From positions 11,274,001-11,338,000 of the forward strand of contig CM071595.1 of assembly GCA_036435485.1 (NCBI GenBank): a stretch of DNA of 64,000 nt, read 5' to 3'. Of the stretch, positions 1-11,555 are shown in pieces. This stretch comes from Saposhnikovia divaricata. Lineage: Eukaryota > Streptophyta > Magnoliopsida > Apiales > Apiaceae. A program made the translations under genes and the position numbers. Below the pieces are notes generated by a model. That model ran no database searches and was not told the DNA's origin. It saw only the letters and a list, made by a program, of their open reading frames with translations. Positions within the stretch are counted from its first letter, which is position 1; every line of letters begins with the position of its first letter.

Positions 1-217
1 AAAGATATATGATTTTGAAGATTTGAAGGATATTATATATTGCGTATATCGAGAAATAATAATAAGTTGAAAGTTGAATGTTAGGATTTCTTAACATTCA
101 ACTTATCCCATATAAGTTGTTAATAAGTTCATTCGACTTATTTGCCAAACACCCCAAACAAAATGAAAACGGACATTCGCCTTTTAAGTCAGCTTAAATG
201 GAATGCCAAACACGCAC
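1..217 (-). repeat. MITE-like element copy A, inverted, cut by window edge
   Basis: Bases 1-160 are the near-perfect reverse complement of about 395-553, so this is an inverted second copy of the element at 338-831. Its outer end (about 202-217) reads GCCAAACACGCACAC, matching the inverse of the other copy's GTGTTTGGC terminus. The interior repeats the words AACTTAT and ATAAGTT. No coding potential is seen. The remainder lies left of the window. The superfamily is not assigned; hAT-like or Mutator-like would both fit this kind of terminus. Confidence 0.7.
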
Positions 218-337
218 ACATTCTCATGATTTCTTAAATAAATCAATATCTGAAACAAAGCTTGCTGTCTCTACAGAGTAATGGCTCCAACATGAAAGGT
301 TACTATTACTTATCATATCATATGTTGTGACATAATG

Positions 338-831
338 GGGGTGTTTGGCTAACCATATAAGTTAGCTTATATGGCCAAAGTCCGTTTCAACTTATTTTGT
401 AGTGTTTGGCAAAATAAGTGAATGAACTTATTAACAACTTATATGGGATAAGTTGAATGTTAAAAAATCCTAACATTCAACTTTCAACTTATTCTTATTT
501 CTCGATACACGCAATATTCTTATCCTTTAAATCTTCAAAATCATATATATTTTGAGCTGTTCATTAAAAAATTGATATGTATATATCAAATTTCTCTACT
601 CATCGAGATCTATCCATTGATATCCATTTATATATATTAAAAAACAAATATTTTGAAAATATTTTAAAAAATTAACTTATAAGTTCTGATTTACCAAACA
701 CTCTACTGACTTATAATTTCTGATTTACCAAACACTTTATTGACTTATAAGTTCTGATTTACTTATCACTTATATGACACTTATCACTTTAAGCTATAAG
801 TTACTTATTTTAAGGTAAGCCAAACGGGCAC
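338..831 (+). repeat. MITE-like element copy B with TGTTTGGC termini
   Basis: The element starts GGGTGTTTGGCTAACC and ends GGTAAGCCAAACGGGCAC, an imperfect terminal inverted repeat. The right part contains three copies of a unit around TCTGATTTACCAAACAC (about 685-765). No clear target-site duplication could be read. It probably lies in the first intron of the minus-strand J-domain gene starting at 1673. Copy A lies about 120 bp to its left in opposite orientation, so a transcript through both could fold into a hairpin stem of about 150 bp. Confidence 0.7.
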
Positions 832-1170
832 AATAGCTCTTTTACTTAAAGGCTAAACCAAAAGCCAGGTGGGGTTTCCACTAAAGTCAGGTCGGCCATG
901 AGTCAGGTGGGATAGATGTGTTTTAAGCAGTGTATATAGATTAAAAACAGTAAATTTTACTCCCCTAAACATAATTTTCACAAATGTGAGATGGTTTCCT
1001 AGTGATTTACTATTTGATGCAAAAATAAACTTTCAGTGTTAAGATATAATATGATCCAAATTAAGCAGGCAAATTAGTACTTCTTCGCCTCCATGCAATA
1101 GAATGCTAATAATAATCGTACAAGTTTCTTAAAATTTAATAAATGAATATAAAAAAACAAAGTTCAGTAC
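832..1170. other. Probable intron sequence, no feature seen
   Basis: This stretch lies between the MITE and the splice donor at 1169-1170 of the minus-strand gene. It is AT-rich with no coding signal and is interpreted as the start of that gene's first intron. Confidence 0.5.
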
Positions 1171-1673
1171 CTGAGCTTTGAAGCAAACACAGGAAAAGCA
1201 GCATCTTCATCTGTCATCATTGGCGGGAAGGGACTAAACTCTTCCGAACTCAAAACCGACGACGAATTCGACTTAGAATTCGTCGTTTTCGACTTTGATC
1301 TCGACCTACACCTCCTACTCTCCTCCATTTCATTCCTAAACACGTCAACATAAAACTCCTCACCTCTCTTCCCACCTCCGGCCGCCGGAATCCTGAATTC
1401 CGGCAAATTCCGGCCGGATGTTGCCGGAAAAACAAATTTCTCCGGCTTCCGAAAAATGTGCTCGTACGAAAGATTTTGCATGTCGCCGCGGGAGAATTGT
1501 CGGGAGAGCACAGTCCGTGGTGGGCCCCCGAAGACGTCGTCGAAGTCTTCGGGGTCTAGTGGCATTGGTTCACCGGAGAAAGGCTTACTAGATGCATGTT
1601 CAGTTGATTTTCGACGTGGGATCGTAGGGTTTGTAGGGGATATTCCCATCGGCATTCTCCATGACTCGTCCAT
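1171..1673 (-). CDS. First exon of an auxilin-like J-domain protein (partial)
   Basis: The ATG at 1673-1671 opens a reading frame of about 167 codons that runs into a good donor site (CTCAG|GTACTG, exon edge at 1171). The visible protein is serine/arginine-rich and disordered. It contains DPEDFDDVFGGPPRTVL (about residues 40-56), SGRNLPEFRIP and a run of RSRSKSK. From memory this matches the N-terminal part of plant auxilin-like J-domain proteins, the group that includes JAC1, which act in clathrin uncoating or chloroplast movement. The J domain itself should be in downstream exons left of the window and is not seen. A TATA-like box lies 84-91 bp upstream of the ATG. Family assignment is moderate; the gene's reality is well supported by the start, the donor and the long open frame. 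Confidence 0.62.
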
Positions 1674-1756
1674 TTTCTTGCAAGAATGTGCTGAAGAATT
1701 CGAGTTTTATATGCGCAACATGTAAAAAATTTTAGAGAATGCTTTTTTGGAGTGTG

Positions 1757-1764
1757 TATATAAA
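1757..1764 (-). promoter_or_regulatory. TATA box of the J-domain gene
   Basis: On the minus strand this reads TTTATATA, 84-91 bp upstream of the ATG at 1673. That would place transcription start near 1725 and give a 5' leader of roughly 50 bases. Spacing and sequence fit a plant core promoter. Confidence 0.5.
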
Positions 1765-2313
1765 GATTGCTTAGTCAAAAAGGAGTGTCATTATGTTTAT
1801 ATAGATGGAGATTTTGGGTCCTAGTTCATTGAGTGGTTTTGCAACGCGAGTTTTACTACATTTGTAGGCTTGTGTTTAACTTTTTTTTGAATGATTAAGC
1901 TTATATATTCTAACCAAAATTCGAAATAAGGGTGAGTCGAAATCAAAATCTAACGACATGAAAAAAAAAACAGAAAAAAATATAAAAGAGAGTAAATTAA
2001 TTAGTGCATATTGTTTAAAAAAAAAAAGAAAAAGAAAAGGAAAGTGCATATCTTCGAGCAAATGATACGTAATATTTAAAATCTGTTTTGAGAATTAATT
2101 TGGGATAAGCATTTTCCAAAAGTAGCGTACATTTCTTGGAAAAAAAAAATAGCATATGGATCTCTTTCTCCTTGAAAAACAAATATACAAAACAAATTTC
2201 ATAAGACCCACCCTTGAGTTTTTCAACTAACTTTGGATTGTTCTTCTTGCACCATTTTTTACCTATCAAAATGTGTATACATACAACAAAACTACAACTA
2301 TTTCCCTCAGTTG
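1765..2313. other. AT-rich intergenic, no gene seen
   Basis: Upstream region of the J-domain gene. It holds several poly-A/T runs (for example 1959-1980 and 2018-2040) that create short open frames of low complexity. No conserved protein signal was recognised. Confidence 0.6.
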
Positions 2314-2583
2314 TAAGTACGCGTTCCGTCCATTCGAACCGTCTTCCCGTCCCTCTCATTTCTTTCCATATGAGTTGGGTATGGAGGTTAAAAAAGTATA
2401 TAAAATGATGTAGAAATACAAAAAAATATGTGAAGTGAGGGGATTGTATAATGAGGGAAATTAATTAATATATTTGATTTTTATATTATAAAATTTAATT
2501 ATTTTTAAAATCTTTTGAAATATAAAAAATTGAGACAGATATCCAAAATGAAAATGTAATGAAATGGATGTAATAAAGGGAGT
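2314..2583. repeat. Degenerate Stowaway-like MITE
   Basis: The left edge reads CGTTCCGTCCATTCGAACCG and the right edge reads GGATGTAATAAAGGGAGTA. Together they resemble a decayed CTCCCTCCGTCCC ... GGGACGGAGGGAG Stowaway pair. The interior is AT-rich and non-coding. The intact Stowaway at 43434-43748 is the comparison. Confidence 0.4.
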
Positions 2584-3737
2584 AGAACATAAAAATGTAA
2601 GTATGATTATAAACGCTAAATAACAATAGATATCTTGCTTTTTGGTGTCAATATCATGATTTTACTTGACAAATTAAGATTACAACCTTTAATGAGTAAA
2701 GCTTTTGTTAATAGTGACACTTACCAAATAATTATATTCTTCCTTTTCATAATTTTATTCACTTTTTTTTAATTTGTTTAACTTATACCTTTTATAATTT
2801 CTTTGAGATTAGTGTCTAAGCTACTCAACATTGAAGGTTTTTTGTCCCCTCACTGTTCATGTGTGACTCTTTCCACCTCTTCTTCGCTTGCCAAAGCCTA
2901 CACTATATTGGCTCCCTCGCATAACATTACTTCTATAATATAAAGCCACGATTTTTTTTTTTAATACTATATTGGCTTATAGTCTTAAATATCAATTCTC
3001 GGGATAACATAGAATAATTCCTTACCACTCAGACTATCCAATTTTAAAATTTTACCCGGCTAGTCTCTTATAATTAGTAATCAACTAATCATTAATTTTA
3101 GTCCAGACTGTTTTGTATGATTCAATATTTGGGATAATGAGAACAATTATTCGGTACTTTTTAAAAAAATGTAGAATAATTATTTTGTATATTTTCATAT
3201 TTTCAATGCTATATTGTTTTCTTCGTAACAACTATGTTATTACTATTCTCATGCAAATATATGTTCTCGGTGAAGTTGAATTTAGGTACCTAATCAAAGA
3301 GTTAGAAGTGAAAGAAAGGAAGAAAGGATTAGCTCTGTTTGTGGTCCAGATAGATGAAACCAAAAGACAGAAAATAAGCACCACCAACTGACTAAAATGT
3401 TGAGGAGACATTCGACAGCATGTTCAAAATAATCACTGGAATTTGAAAACAAACTTGGGACACTCTTCTTTTTCGAGTTTTTGTAATGAAAAATTCAGTG
3501 TGAGGAGACATGCATGTTAAAATAATTGGTATTACTGTATGATAGGCATTATGGAATAGTGTGTGTGTGACTGTGTGTAAAGCTTTAACTATATTTCGGA
3601 AAAGGTGAGATTCATCGGTTGGCCTCATGATTATATAAATTAAACTGGTAGATAATAGATGAGTAAAATACTATAATTTCATGAAATAAAATATAAACTT
3701 ACATTTTCGGGTGTTTAGCCTACCTCTATATAACTTT
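2584..3737. other. AT-rich intergenic, no gene seen
   Basis: Short open frames occur here (for example 3113-3391 on the plus strand and 3392-3628 on the minus strand), but they lack codon structure and recognisable motifs. Nothing else is supported. Confidence 0.6.
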
Positions 3738-3966
3738 CCCTCAGTCCCACTTTTCAAAATCATATTTATCTAAATTTAATTGTAAATTATAATTTATTAT
3801 TTCTATTTTTACAAATTTAAAAGTTAATTCTGATAGAACTTCACATAAATTTTATTATGATATTATTTTGCAATTTATTTGTTATTACTATTTATGTATT
3901 CTTATTCAAAACTTGAACAGTTTGATTTTGAAAAGTCAAAATGGGACAAAATAAATAAAACAGAGA
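3738..3966. repeat. Stowaway-like MITE
   Basis: The left end reads CCCTCAGTCCCACTTTTCAA. The right end is its imperfect inverse (TGAAAAGTCAAAATGGGACA). The two arms pair over about 25 bases around an AT-rich centre of about 180 bp. The ends are decayed, so the TA target duplication is not certain. Confidence 0.5.
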
Positions 3967-4401
3967 TATAAAAAATCATATTATGAAAATGATTATTAAC
4001 TTGTATTGAAAAATTAAATATTTGAAATTGATAGGTTAAAGAATAAAAATCAAATCGAATTGTAATTGTAATTTTTTAGTATTGTAAAATTAAATTATAC
4101 TTTAGTTAAATAATTTACCACATATTATACGAAAACAAAATTAAATTTTAGCTAATTGCGTGTCTATGTTTTTTATAATTTATATATTTTCGTTTATGAA
4201 AGTAGCGACACTTGTGATTTAATTAATATAATTAAATAAAAATTGAATAATAAACTAACAGTTATCTAATTGTGTACCTTTAAATAATAAAAAAAGATGT
4301 TAGAGTATGACAGATATTGGTTCAGTTATCACAACAAAAATTAGGAATTACAAAAATATTTTTAAAAAAATTCTCAAATACATGTTCATTGTTTACATTA
4401 A
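3967..4401. other. AT-rich intergenic, nothing seen
   Basis: Very AT-rich sequence between two small repeat elements, with no coding or RNA signal. Confidence 0.6.
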
Positions 4402-4948
4402 GGTGATCAAGATTTGGGTTAAATTGCATAATCCGCATAAATCAATCCGAATTCAAATTGATCCGAATCGAAATCAAAATATGGTTCACAATTCCGGCTC
4501 AACTACTTTAAAAATCCATGGATTGTGGGTTGGTTTCGTTTTGAGCTCAACCCAACCCGTTTTCAATTAAATTCGCATCTATATAAATGTATACTTTAAT
4601 TTTATATTTATGATTATATAACGTGGAATAATTTTATTTTAAGATTCAGAAACTAAATTGAAGTTATATCTTATCACTCATTAACTTGTCATATATAGCA
4701 ATCGATTATGTATTACTTTCATTCAAAATTAACGTGAAAGACTTTTGTATTAATTTTTGCCTGTATCATGTTGCAGCTAAATTGATCATTAGATTATTAA
4801 ACGTAAGATTCTTAAACGAGTAATTGTATTAATTTTTGTCTGTATCCTGTATCCTGTTACAGATTGATTATAATTTTTTAAGAATTGTTATTATATGAGT
4901 TAGTTCCAATTTGAACTTTAACCCGAATCAAATCAAATCAAGGTCACC
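4402..4948. repeat. Terminal-inverted-repeat element (hAT-MITE-like)
   Basis: It begins GGTGATCAAGATTTGGGTTA and ends with an imperfect inverse, TAACCCGAATCAAATC...GGTCACC. The left part contains repeated AATCCGAAT/GATCCGAATC words. A short open frame at 4307-4570 overlaps it but reads only repeat sequence. The superfamily and target duplication are not certain. Confidence 0.45.
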
Positions 4949-4981
4949 CCAAAATAACTACATTTCTAATAAAAATAATCA

Positions 4982-5815
4982 AGGGGTGATGGTCCTAAAT
5001 ACCCACCATTCAGAACATTTTGTCCAAAATACCCATCGGCGGAACGCCTGGCCCTAAATACCCACGTGACACGCATATGGGAGATGCGTGGCCGGACACG
5101 CATGTGTTGGATTCGTGTGCTTCACAAAAATGAGTTCTGAGCTCGTGAACAGTGCTTGGGACACGCATGTTGAGCATGTGTGGCTACGGATGCGCATGTT
5201 CAACATGCGTGATCTCAAGTACTGTTCACCTTCGTTCCGAGCGCCGTCGACGTCGTTTTTTCGACCAAAACTTTGACACAATCGTTCAATCACTATAGGC
5301 ATCGAGCACTAGCATACGATATATCAAATTGCTCGTCTTCTTCTCCTCTACAACCTGTACCAGTAGATTTTCGTTTGTTTTGCCAAATTTAAAAGCCCCA
5401 AAACCAACCTATTTTTCTGATTTGGTTTTGCGATTTGTTCCTACACGTCCCTGCGGGGTCGAAAATCGACAAACGAACGGGAAAAAATGGAGAGGGAGTT
5501 GTGGGCTTCATTTTGATGCCCTCATAAGCAGTGGAGGTGACCGGAATATGGAGTACGAAACGAGGCGATCGGAGTGCGATTTTGAGGGAGAAAGAAAGCT
5601 AGAGCTGTAATTGAATAAATGATGTCATATGACGTCATCACGCATCTCCTAGATGCGTGACTCATGATACGCATGTTCAACATGCGCATCCCTGTACATG
5701 CATCCACGGGTTGCGTAACCCGTGGGAATTCAGTGCCATCCTTCCCGCACATAGGCATATCGGACCATCCATTTTCTGTGATAGGCATTTTGGTCATTCT
5801 TTTCTACGTATACAT
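4982..5815. repeat. Palindrome-rich inverted element with ACGCAT...ATGCGT hairpins
   Basis: The left edge repeats the phrase CCTAAATACCCAC twice. The right edge carries ATAGGCATTTTGGTCATTC, roughly its inverse. Inside are several short palindromes: ACGCATATGGGAGATGCGT near 5070, GCGCATGTTCAACATGCGT near 5192, ACGCATCTCCTAGATGCGT near 5640 and ACGCATGTTCAACATGCGCA near 5671. The second and fourth are inverse copies of each other, so the whole segment folds on itself. Open frames on both strands share the peptide RMLNMRI only because they read the same palindrome. I could not assign a transposon family. Confidence 0.5.
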
Positions 5816-6884
5816 GGTAATGCACCAACCCAAATCATTTTTGTAATATTTTCGAAGAAAAAGTTCGGTACCTAGCATCTGCACGAAATTGTAAGTTTGT
5901 AACTTTAATTTGAGTTTAAAATCATATAAAAAAATTGATTAAAAATATCTGAATTCAAATCCAACGAATTCGGATCCGGATAATATCTGAATTTGTTTTT
6001 CAATCAGATTTTTTTGTTTTAATTTTAAATTTTAATTTTAAAAAATTATAAAAAACAAAAAATTAAATATTTAACTTTTCTAAAACTAAAAAAGGTTAAT
6101 TTTATATGACATTTTTCATTTTAAAAATATTATATTATTATGTGTTTTAAGTACAATTTGGTTATTCTTAAAATACTTAATTGAGTAAAATGTATCTACA
6201 ATTATCTGTAGATTAATTTTCGAAAATTAATCACTAAAATCGAGTGATTTAATAATCATGATTTTATTTAATGAAAAAAGTTAATCATTTTGTATTTTTT
6301 AACTTTTAGTTTCCAAAATACTTTTACAATGATTGGATGACTAATTAATAACACAAATATATTTGTTCATTCACAAATTTGATAATCATTCTTTTTCATG
6401 TCAAAAATAGAAATTTTTTATACAATATCCTTATTTTAAAAGTTAACTTTAGGATAATAATCTACGATTAACTATTAACTATAGAAACATTTTACTCCAT
6501 TAAATTAACATGACATTATATATAAATTTTATATATATAAGTTGTTTGTAATTATTTATCTCATGTAAATATATTATTTGACGAGTAAATAATATAATAA
6601 TTTTTAGATTAAATAAATATAATATCTATATTTATATTTACATGAATATAATCCCGAATTCTGATATTATCGGATACGGATGTGTGTATATCTATATTCA
6701 TATATGAAATTGTCGCAGATTATTTTGAATATAGATAATATATGATTTTTCGAATATTAATATAGATATTTCAAATAGATATCAAAATTTTCAAATTTGG
6801 ATGTCAACGCCAACAATTGGGGTGTCAAGTGAAGTGGCATGTGATGTCAACTTGGAGTGCCTGAAATTAATATCCCATAAAGTA
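5816..6884. other. AT-rich intergenic, nothing seen
   Basis: Strongly AT-rich with simple A/T runs and weak GAATATAGATAT-type repeats. No gene, RNA or clear element ends were found. Confidence 0.6.
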
Positions 6885-7058
6885 GGTTGCCAATTTTGTT
6901 TATGATTCTAATAATAAATAAAAAATTATTTCTCTAATATATCTACTGTATATTATACATTTTTTATGAAGTTGACAGCATTTAGGAATGCTAAATCATT
7001 GAAGTGTTTTTTGAATAAAAAATGTAAAAATGATACGAAAGAAAGAGAATATGAAAAA

Positions 7059-7392
7059 TATTATAATACGAACAAGAATTGAATGTCAAATATGTACTGT
7101 GCAAATGGCGGTTACTGTGCAAATGGCGACTACTATATAAATAGTGGCTGGTGGGGCCCACGGGGGTTGTTGGAATAGTACAACATAGTGACTTTCTAAA
7201 ATCTATAAATAGGCCTGTTGTATTTCATTTCAAAATACACCAAGAACAAGTAATAGATTTACTTTCTCTCTTTCTAGCCATACGGTTTAGTTGGATTCAT
7301 TTTGCTATCTTTCAATATTATTATTATCTTTAGTTTATAACACGTTACATTTTGCTGTCTTTCAATATTATTATTATCTTTAGTTTATAACA
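7059..7392 (+). repeat. 5' LTR of Copia-A with duplicated 3' end
   Basis: It matches the 3' LTR at 33710-33990. TATAAATA at 7204-7211 is the probable core promoter. Upstream of it the phrase ACTGTGCAAATGGCG is repeated. The last 50 bp occur twice in tandem (7293-7342 and 7343-7392), so the LTR end and the first bases of the leader are duplicated. Confidence 0.85.
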
Positions 7393-7410
7393 CGTTATCA
7401 GCACGAGTCT

Positions 7411-7674
7411 CTGCCCGAGTAAGTTTTGTTGAAGTAAGGAGGTACTGCCCGAGTAAAGTTTATTAAGGAAGAAGGTACTGCCCAAATAAGTTTAATTAAC
7501 GAAGGAGGTACGCTCTATTTTTACTTATAAATATTGTTATAATTTATTGTTTATATTACTCTTTAATATATTAAAATTGTTGCACTATAAATATTATTAT
7601 AAAGTTTCTGCCTGGCTATGCCGTCGTAACTTTTAAATAAACTGGCTGGCTATGCCGTCGTAACTTTTAAAAAA
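7411..7674 (+). repeat. Tandem repeats in the Copia-A leader
   Basis: Three units of 33-34 bp beginning CTGCCCGAGTAA and ending GGTA fill 7411-7510. Two further units containing GGCTATGCCGTCGTAACTTT lie at about 7615-7674. A CAG just before the gag ATG (7783) looks like a splice acceptor (TTGCGTTCAG), so the leader may be spliced in the transcript. Confidence 0.6.
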
Positions 7675-7782
7675 ATTATGTCATTATATGTTATAATTAT
7701 AATTGTATGTATGTGCTTAATTGTTTACGTTTAACATGCCATATTGTTATACCATGTTTTAAATATTTATTTTGCGTTCAGA

Positions 7783-8806
7783 ATGGCGAATCTTGAAAAA
7801 TTAGATTTTGTTGCTTTGGATGTGTCTGGGGATAATTATCTATCTTGGGTATTCGATGCGGAATTACATCTTAGTGCTAACAGGTTAAAAGATACCATAG
7901 AAACAGGAAAAACCCCAACCGTTGAACAAAATGCCAAAACAATTATTTTCCTTAGGCACCACATTCATGAAAACTTAAAATCTGAATATCTCACAGTCAA
8001 AAATCCACTCACTCTTTGGACCAATCTCAAAGATAGGTTTGACCACCAAAAATTTGTCCATCTGCCACATGCTCGTTATGACTGGATCAATTTAAGGTTA
8101 CAAGATTTTAAATCGGTTGCTGAATATAATTCTGCCTTGTTCAAAATAAGCTCAAAGCTAATCCTATGTGGTGAGAAAGTTACTGATGCTGAGATAATTG
8201 AAAAGACCCTTTCAACCTTTCACCCCACACTATCATCTTGGCACAACAATACAGGGAACGCAATTTCCAGAAATATAGTGAGCTGATATCTCTCCTTCTT
8301 GTAGCTGAGAAAAATAATGAGTTGTTGCTGAAAAATCATCAGATACGTCCCATAGGCTCTGCCCAGTTACCTGAAGTACATAACACGTCATTTTGGAAGA
8401 ATGAGCGTGAGAAAGGGCATAGAGGAGGACGAGGTTATGGACGAAATCGTGGACGTGGAAATTTTCATGGTCGATTTCGAAATCAGTATAACTCTGGCCA
8501 CCTGAAGTGGCAGCGTGATGGCTACAACAACTCTAGTCACTAGAAGTGGCAAAATGAGGTGTAAAATAAAAGGAAGGCACCACAAGAAGGAGATACTAGA
8601 GATATATGTTTTAGATGTGGGGATCATGGGCATTGGACTCGTACTTGTCACACACCTAGATACCTTGTAGATCTTTACGAGTCATCTAAGAAACAGAATG
8701 GACAAAGGGTTGAAACAAATTTGGCTAGCTTTAACGATGAACCAATCAACAAGACTCAAACTAAACTTAATAATAGTGCTAATCTTTACTACAGCTTAGA
8801 TGATTA
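7783..8806 (+). pseudogene. Copia-A gag and nucleocapsid (broken)
   Basis: The coding start is the ATG at 7783, inside MANLEKLDFVALDVSG. The UBN2-type capsid region runs to about 8260, where the frame shifts, and resumes as the frame containing KYSELISLLLVAEKNNELL. A stop follows at 8541-8543. The nucleocapsid zinc knuckle CFRCGDHGHWTRTC (CX2CX4HX4C) is readable at about 8610-8650, and the frame ends at 8804-8806. Gag packages element RNA into virus-like particles. At least one frameshift and one nonsense codon make this copy non-functional. Confidence 0.85.
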
Positions 8807-8974
8807 GTTCTTACTTAGATAACTAGTTCTTATATGTATCGCTTTAAATGCCTGATCCTTATGTATTTGTTTTGATTTCCTGTTTTAATGTACTTGTTTT
8901 ATGTTCTTGCTTTATGTACTTAGGTTTGCTTTAATAAAATTTTTGTTTACTTATATATGTGCACAATATAAAAT

Positions 8975-9295
8975 ATGGGAGATATATGCGTTGCTGATTG
9001 CGCCACCACTCACACAATTCTACAAAATCAGAAATATTTTTCACAGTTGACTAAAACCATCTCACATGTCTGGACCATTTCGGGCACATCAAATATAATA
9101 GAAGGTTTTGGGAAAGCCAGTTTTATCCTACCAAACGAGACAAAAATTCACGTGCATAATGCTTTATATTCTAGTAAATCCACTAGAAATCTTTTGAGTT
9201 TTAAAAACATCCGTCTTAATGGTTTTCACGTAGAAACTACTAGTGAGAATGAAAAAGAATGTCTCCTTATCACTTCAACGTTAATTTTCTATTAG
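8975..9295 (+). pseudogene. Copia-A protease remnant
   Basis: About 106 codons containing VADCATTHTIL, where the expected aspartic-protease active-site D-S/T-G is replaced by DCA, followed by a beta-rich stretch ending near LLSFKNIRLNGFHVE. It is separated from gag by about 170 bp of non-coding sequence with no open frame in phase. The protease would process the Gag-Pol polyprotein. It is isolated between stops and so a remnant. Confidence 0.75.
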
Positions 9296-9299
9296 TTCG

Positions 9300-10187
9300 T
9301 ATAATAAAAAAAATTCTATAGGACATCCTCTTAAGAATCAAAAGATCATACCTCAAAATGAACTTCTCTGCTCAGCATGTTCATTAGATAAACTAAATTG
9401 TCCGACCATCTCCAGTTAAACTTCAAACCGAGTCTCCACGTTTCTTAGAAAGAATTCAAGGTGACATTTGTGGTCCTATTCTTGAACCATTAACTGGTGA
9501 TGTGTTTACTGCTCGTTTTGCTGATTGTCATTTTGAGGAATATGTGTTCTTTCCATTAGGGGGGGAGATAATGTTTTGCATAAATTTAATTCTGAACTAT
9601 CATGGAATGCACCAAGATTAAATGCTATTGATCCACGTACTAAACAATGTGAATCTGAGGTTTTAAGGATCATTCATATGCAAAATATTGCTAATCAAAT
9701 GCAAGATGCTTTTAATGATTCTAGACTTATTATAAAATCACATATACCAGCTGTTAATGCTCCGGCCAAGGTTGAAATCCATGTTCATAAATCAATTCCT
9801 GAAGAATTGATTGGTGATTCAAAACCATGCCAGAAGCATGGTAGACCTATTGGTGCGAAAGATATTGTACTACGAAAACGGAAATTGAATGATCCTGCCC
9901 CTGAAGTGGCAAATGTTCCTGAAGTAACTACATCAAAAACCCCAGAAGTGGTATCACCTCCTGAAGAGGTTCAAGCCCCTGAAGTGGCTGTGATAAAACC
10001 ACCCGAAGTGGTATTACCTCAAGAAGAGGATATTGCCCCTGAAGTGGCACATGCTTCCATAGAAGCAAAGGTACCTGAAAATTATGAGATCTCAATGAGT
10101 TATGTACATAACGGGAAATTATTGGATCGTGGGAGTAGTGAGGTTGATGATGCGTATGCTTTTCCATGGCATGTGATATTATTATGA
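9300..10187 (+). pseudogene. Copia-A integrase remnant with core deletion, plus linker
   Basis: Between 9310 and 9560 the frames read decayed pre-integrase and early integrase sequence with several stops. The DDE core (two Asp and one Glu with the QNG-type helix) is absent, and the sequence passes directly into the linker region at about 9560. The open frame 9576-10187 is the connector before reverse transcriptase. It contains LSWNAPRLNAIDPRTKQCES and a proline-rich stretch with repeated APEV units (about 9900-10060). Loss of the integrase core means this copy could not integrate unaided. Confidence 0.75.
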
Positions 10188-10189
10188 AC

Positions 10190-11438
10190 TCCGATCCTGA
10201 ACCACAAAGTGTGGAAGAATGTCGACAAAGAGATTATTGGCCAAAATGGAAAATTGCAATTTAGGAAGAATTGCAATCCTTGCGCAAGAGAAATGTATTT
10301 GGACCTGCAGTCCGAGCACCAGCTGGTGTGGTTCCCATTGTAAATAGATGGGTGTTTGTACGAAAATAAAATGAGAGAAATGAAATTGTGAGATATAAGG
10401 CCGACTGGTAGCCCAGGGATTCTCTCAAAGTCCTGGATTTGATTACCAGGAAACTTACTCTCTCATGATGGATGGAGTCACTTTTCGTTTTCTAATGGGT
10501 ATGGCTTGTATGGAAAGATTGGAAACACGTCTTATGGATGTTGTGACAGCCTACCTTTACGGATCACTTGATAGTGATATTTATATGAAAATCCTTGAAG
10601 GATTAAAATTAGAGGAAACTAAGCCTCGACATTTATACTCAGTTAAACTACAACGATCATTATATGGCTTAAAACAATCTGGTCGTATGTGGTACAATAG
10701 GCTTAGTGAATATTTGTTACATGATGGGTATATAAATAATCAAGTGTGTCCATGTGCATTTATCAAAAGGTCACAATCCGGTTTTGTTATTATTGCAGTA
10801 TATGTAGATGATTTAAATATTGTAGGTACTTCTGAAGATATTACTAATGCTGCTAACTATTTGAAAAATGAGTTTGAAATGAAAGATCTTGGAAAGACAA
10901 GATTTTGTTTAGGTATACAGGTGGAGCACTTATCTTCAGGCATATTTGTTCATCAGTCAACCTACACAGAAAAGATTCTTGATCGATTCTACATGGACAA
11001 AGCTCATCCACTAATTACACCGATGATTGTTCGATCACTAGAAGTTGAGAAAGATCCTTTCCGTCCTAGAAAAGAAGATGAAGATGCACTTGGGCCTAAA
11101 ATTCCATATCTTAGTGCAATTGGAGCTCTTATGTATCTTGCAAATAACACACGGCCTGATATTGCATTTGCTGTGAACCTGTTCGCGAGATTCAGTTCTG
11201 ATCCAACTAAAAGGCATTGGGATGGGATCAAACATATATTCAGATATCTTTGAGGAATAATTGATCTTGGGCTATTCTTCCCAAACAGTTCAAAATCGCA
11301 ACTGGTTGGATATGCGAATGCGGGGTACATGTCAGATCCTCATTTTGGACGATCTCAAACAGGTTATTTATTCACATATTGTGGCACCGTTATTTCTTGA
11401 AAGTTTACAAAACAGAATATGGCGGCAACTTCATCTAA
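10190..11438 (+). pseudogene. Copia-A reverse transcriptase and first part of RNase H
   Basis: Several stops lie in 10190-10460. An open frame then runs 10465-11253 with LYGLKQSGRMWYNRL, the catalytic YVDD box (AVYVDDLNIVGT), MKDLGK, and the RNase-H-proximal NTRPDIAFAVNLFARFSSD. A stop at 11251-11253 interrupts it. The frame continues as recognisable RNase H sequence until the CACTA insertion at 11439. The same reading continues at 33197 when the insertion and its TAA duplication are removed. Confidence 0.85.
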
Positions 11439-11555
11439 CACTACTAGAAAAACTGCCTTAGACATCGCTTATTAAGTCGATGTAATATATATGAAAAATT
11501 CAACAAACAAAAAATGGAAAATGTGCAACTACTATAAAAGCAATATATGAAGCTT

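Noticed and set aside
5054..5797. Minus-strand frames sharing the peptide RMLNMRI
   Set aside because: They share it because they read the same palindromic repeat; otherwise low similarity and no family.
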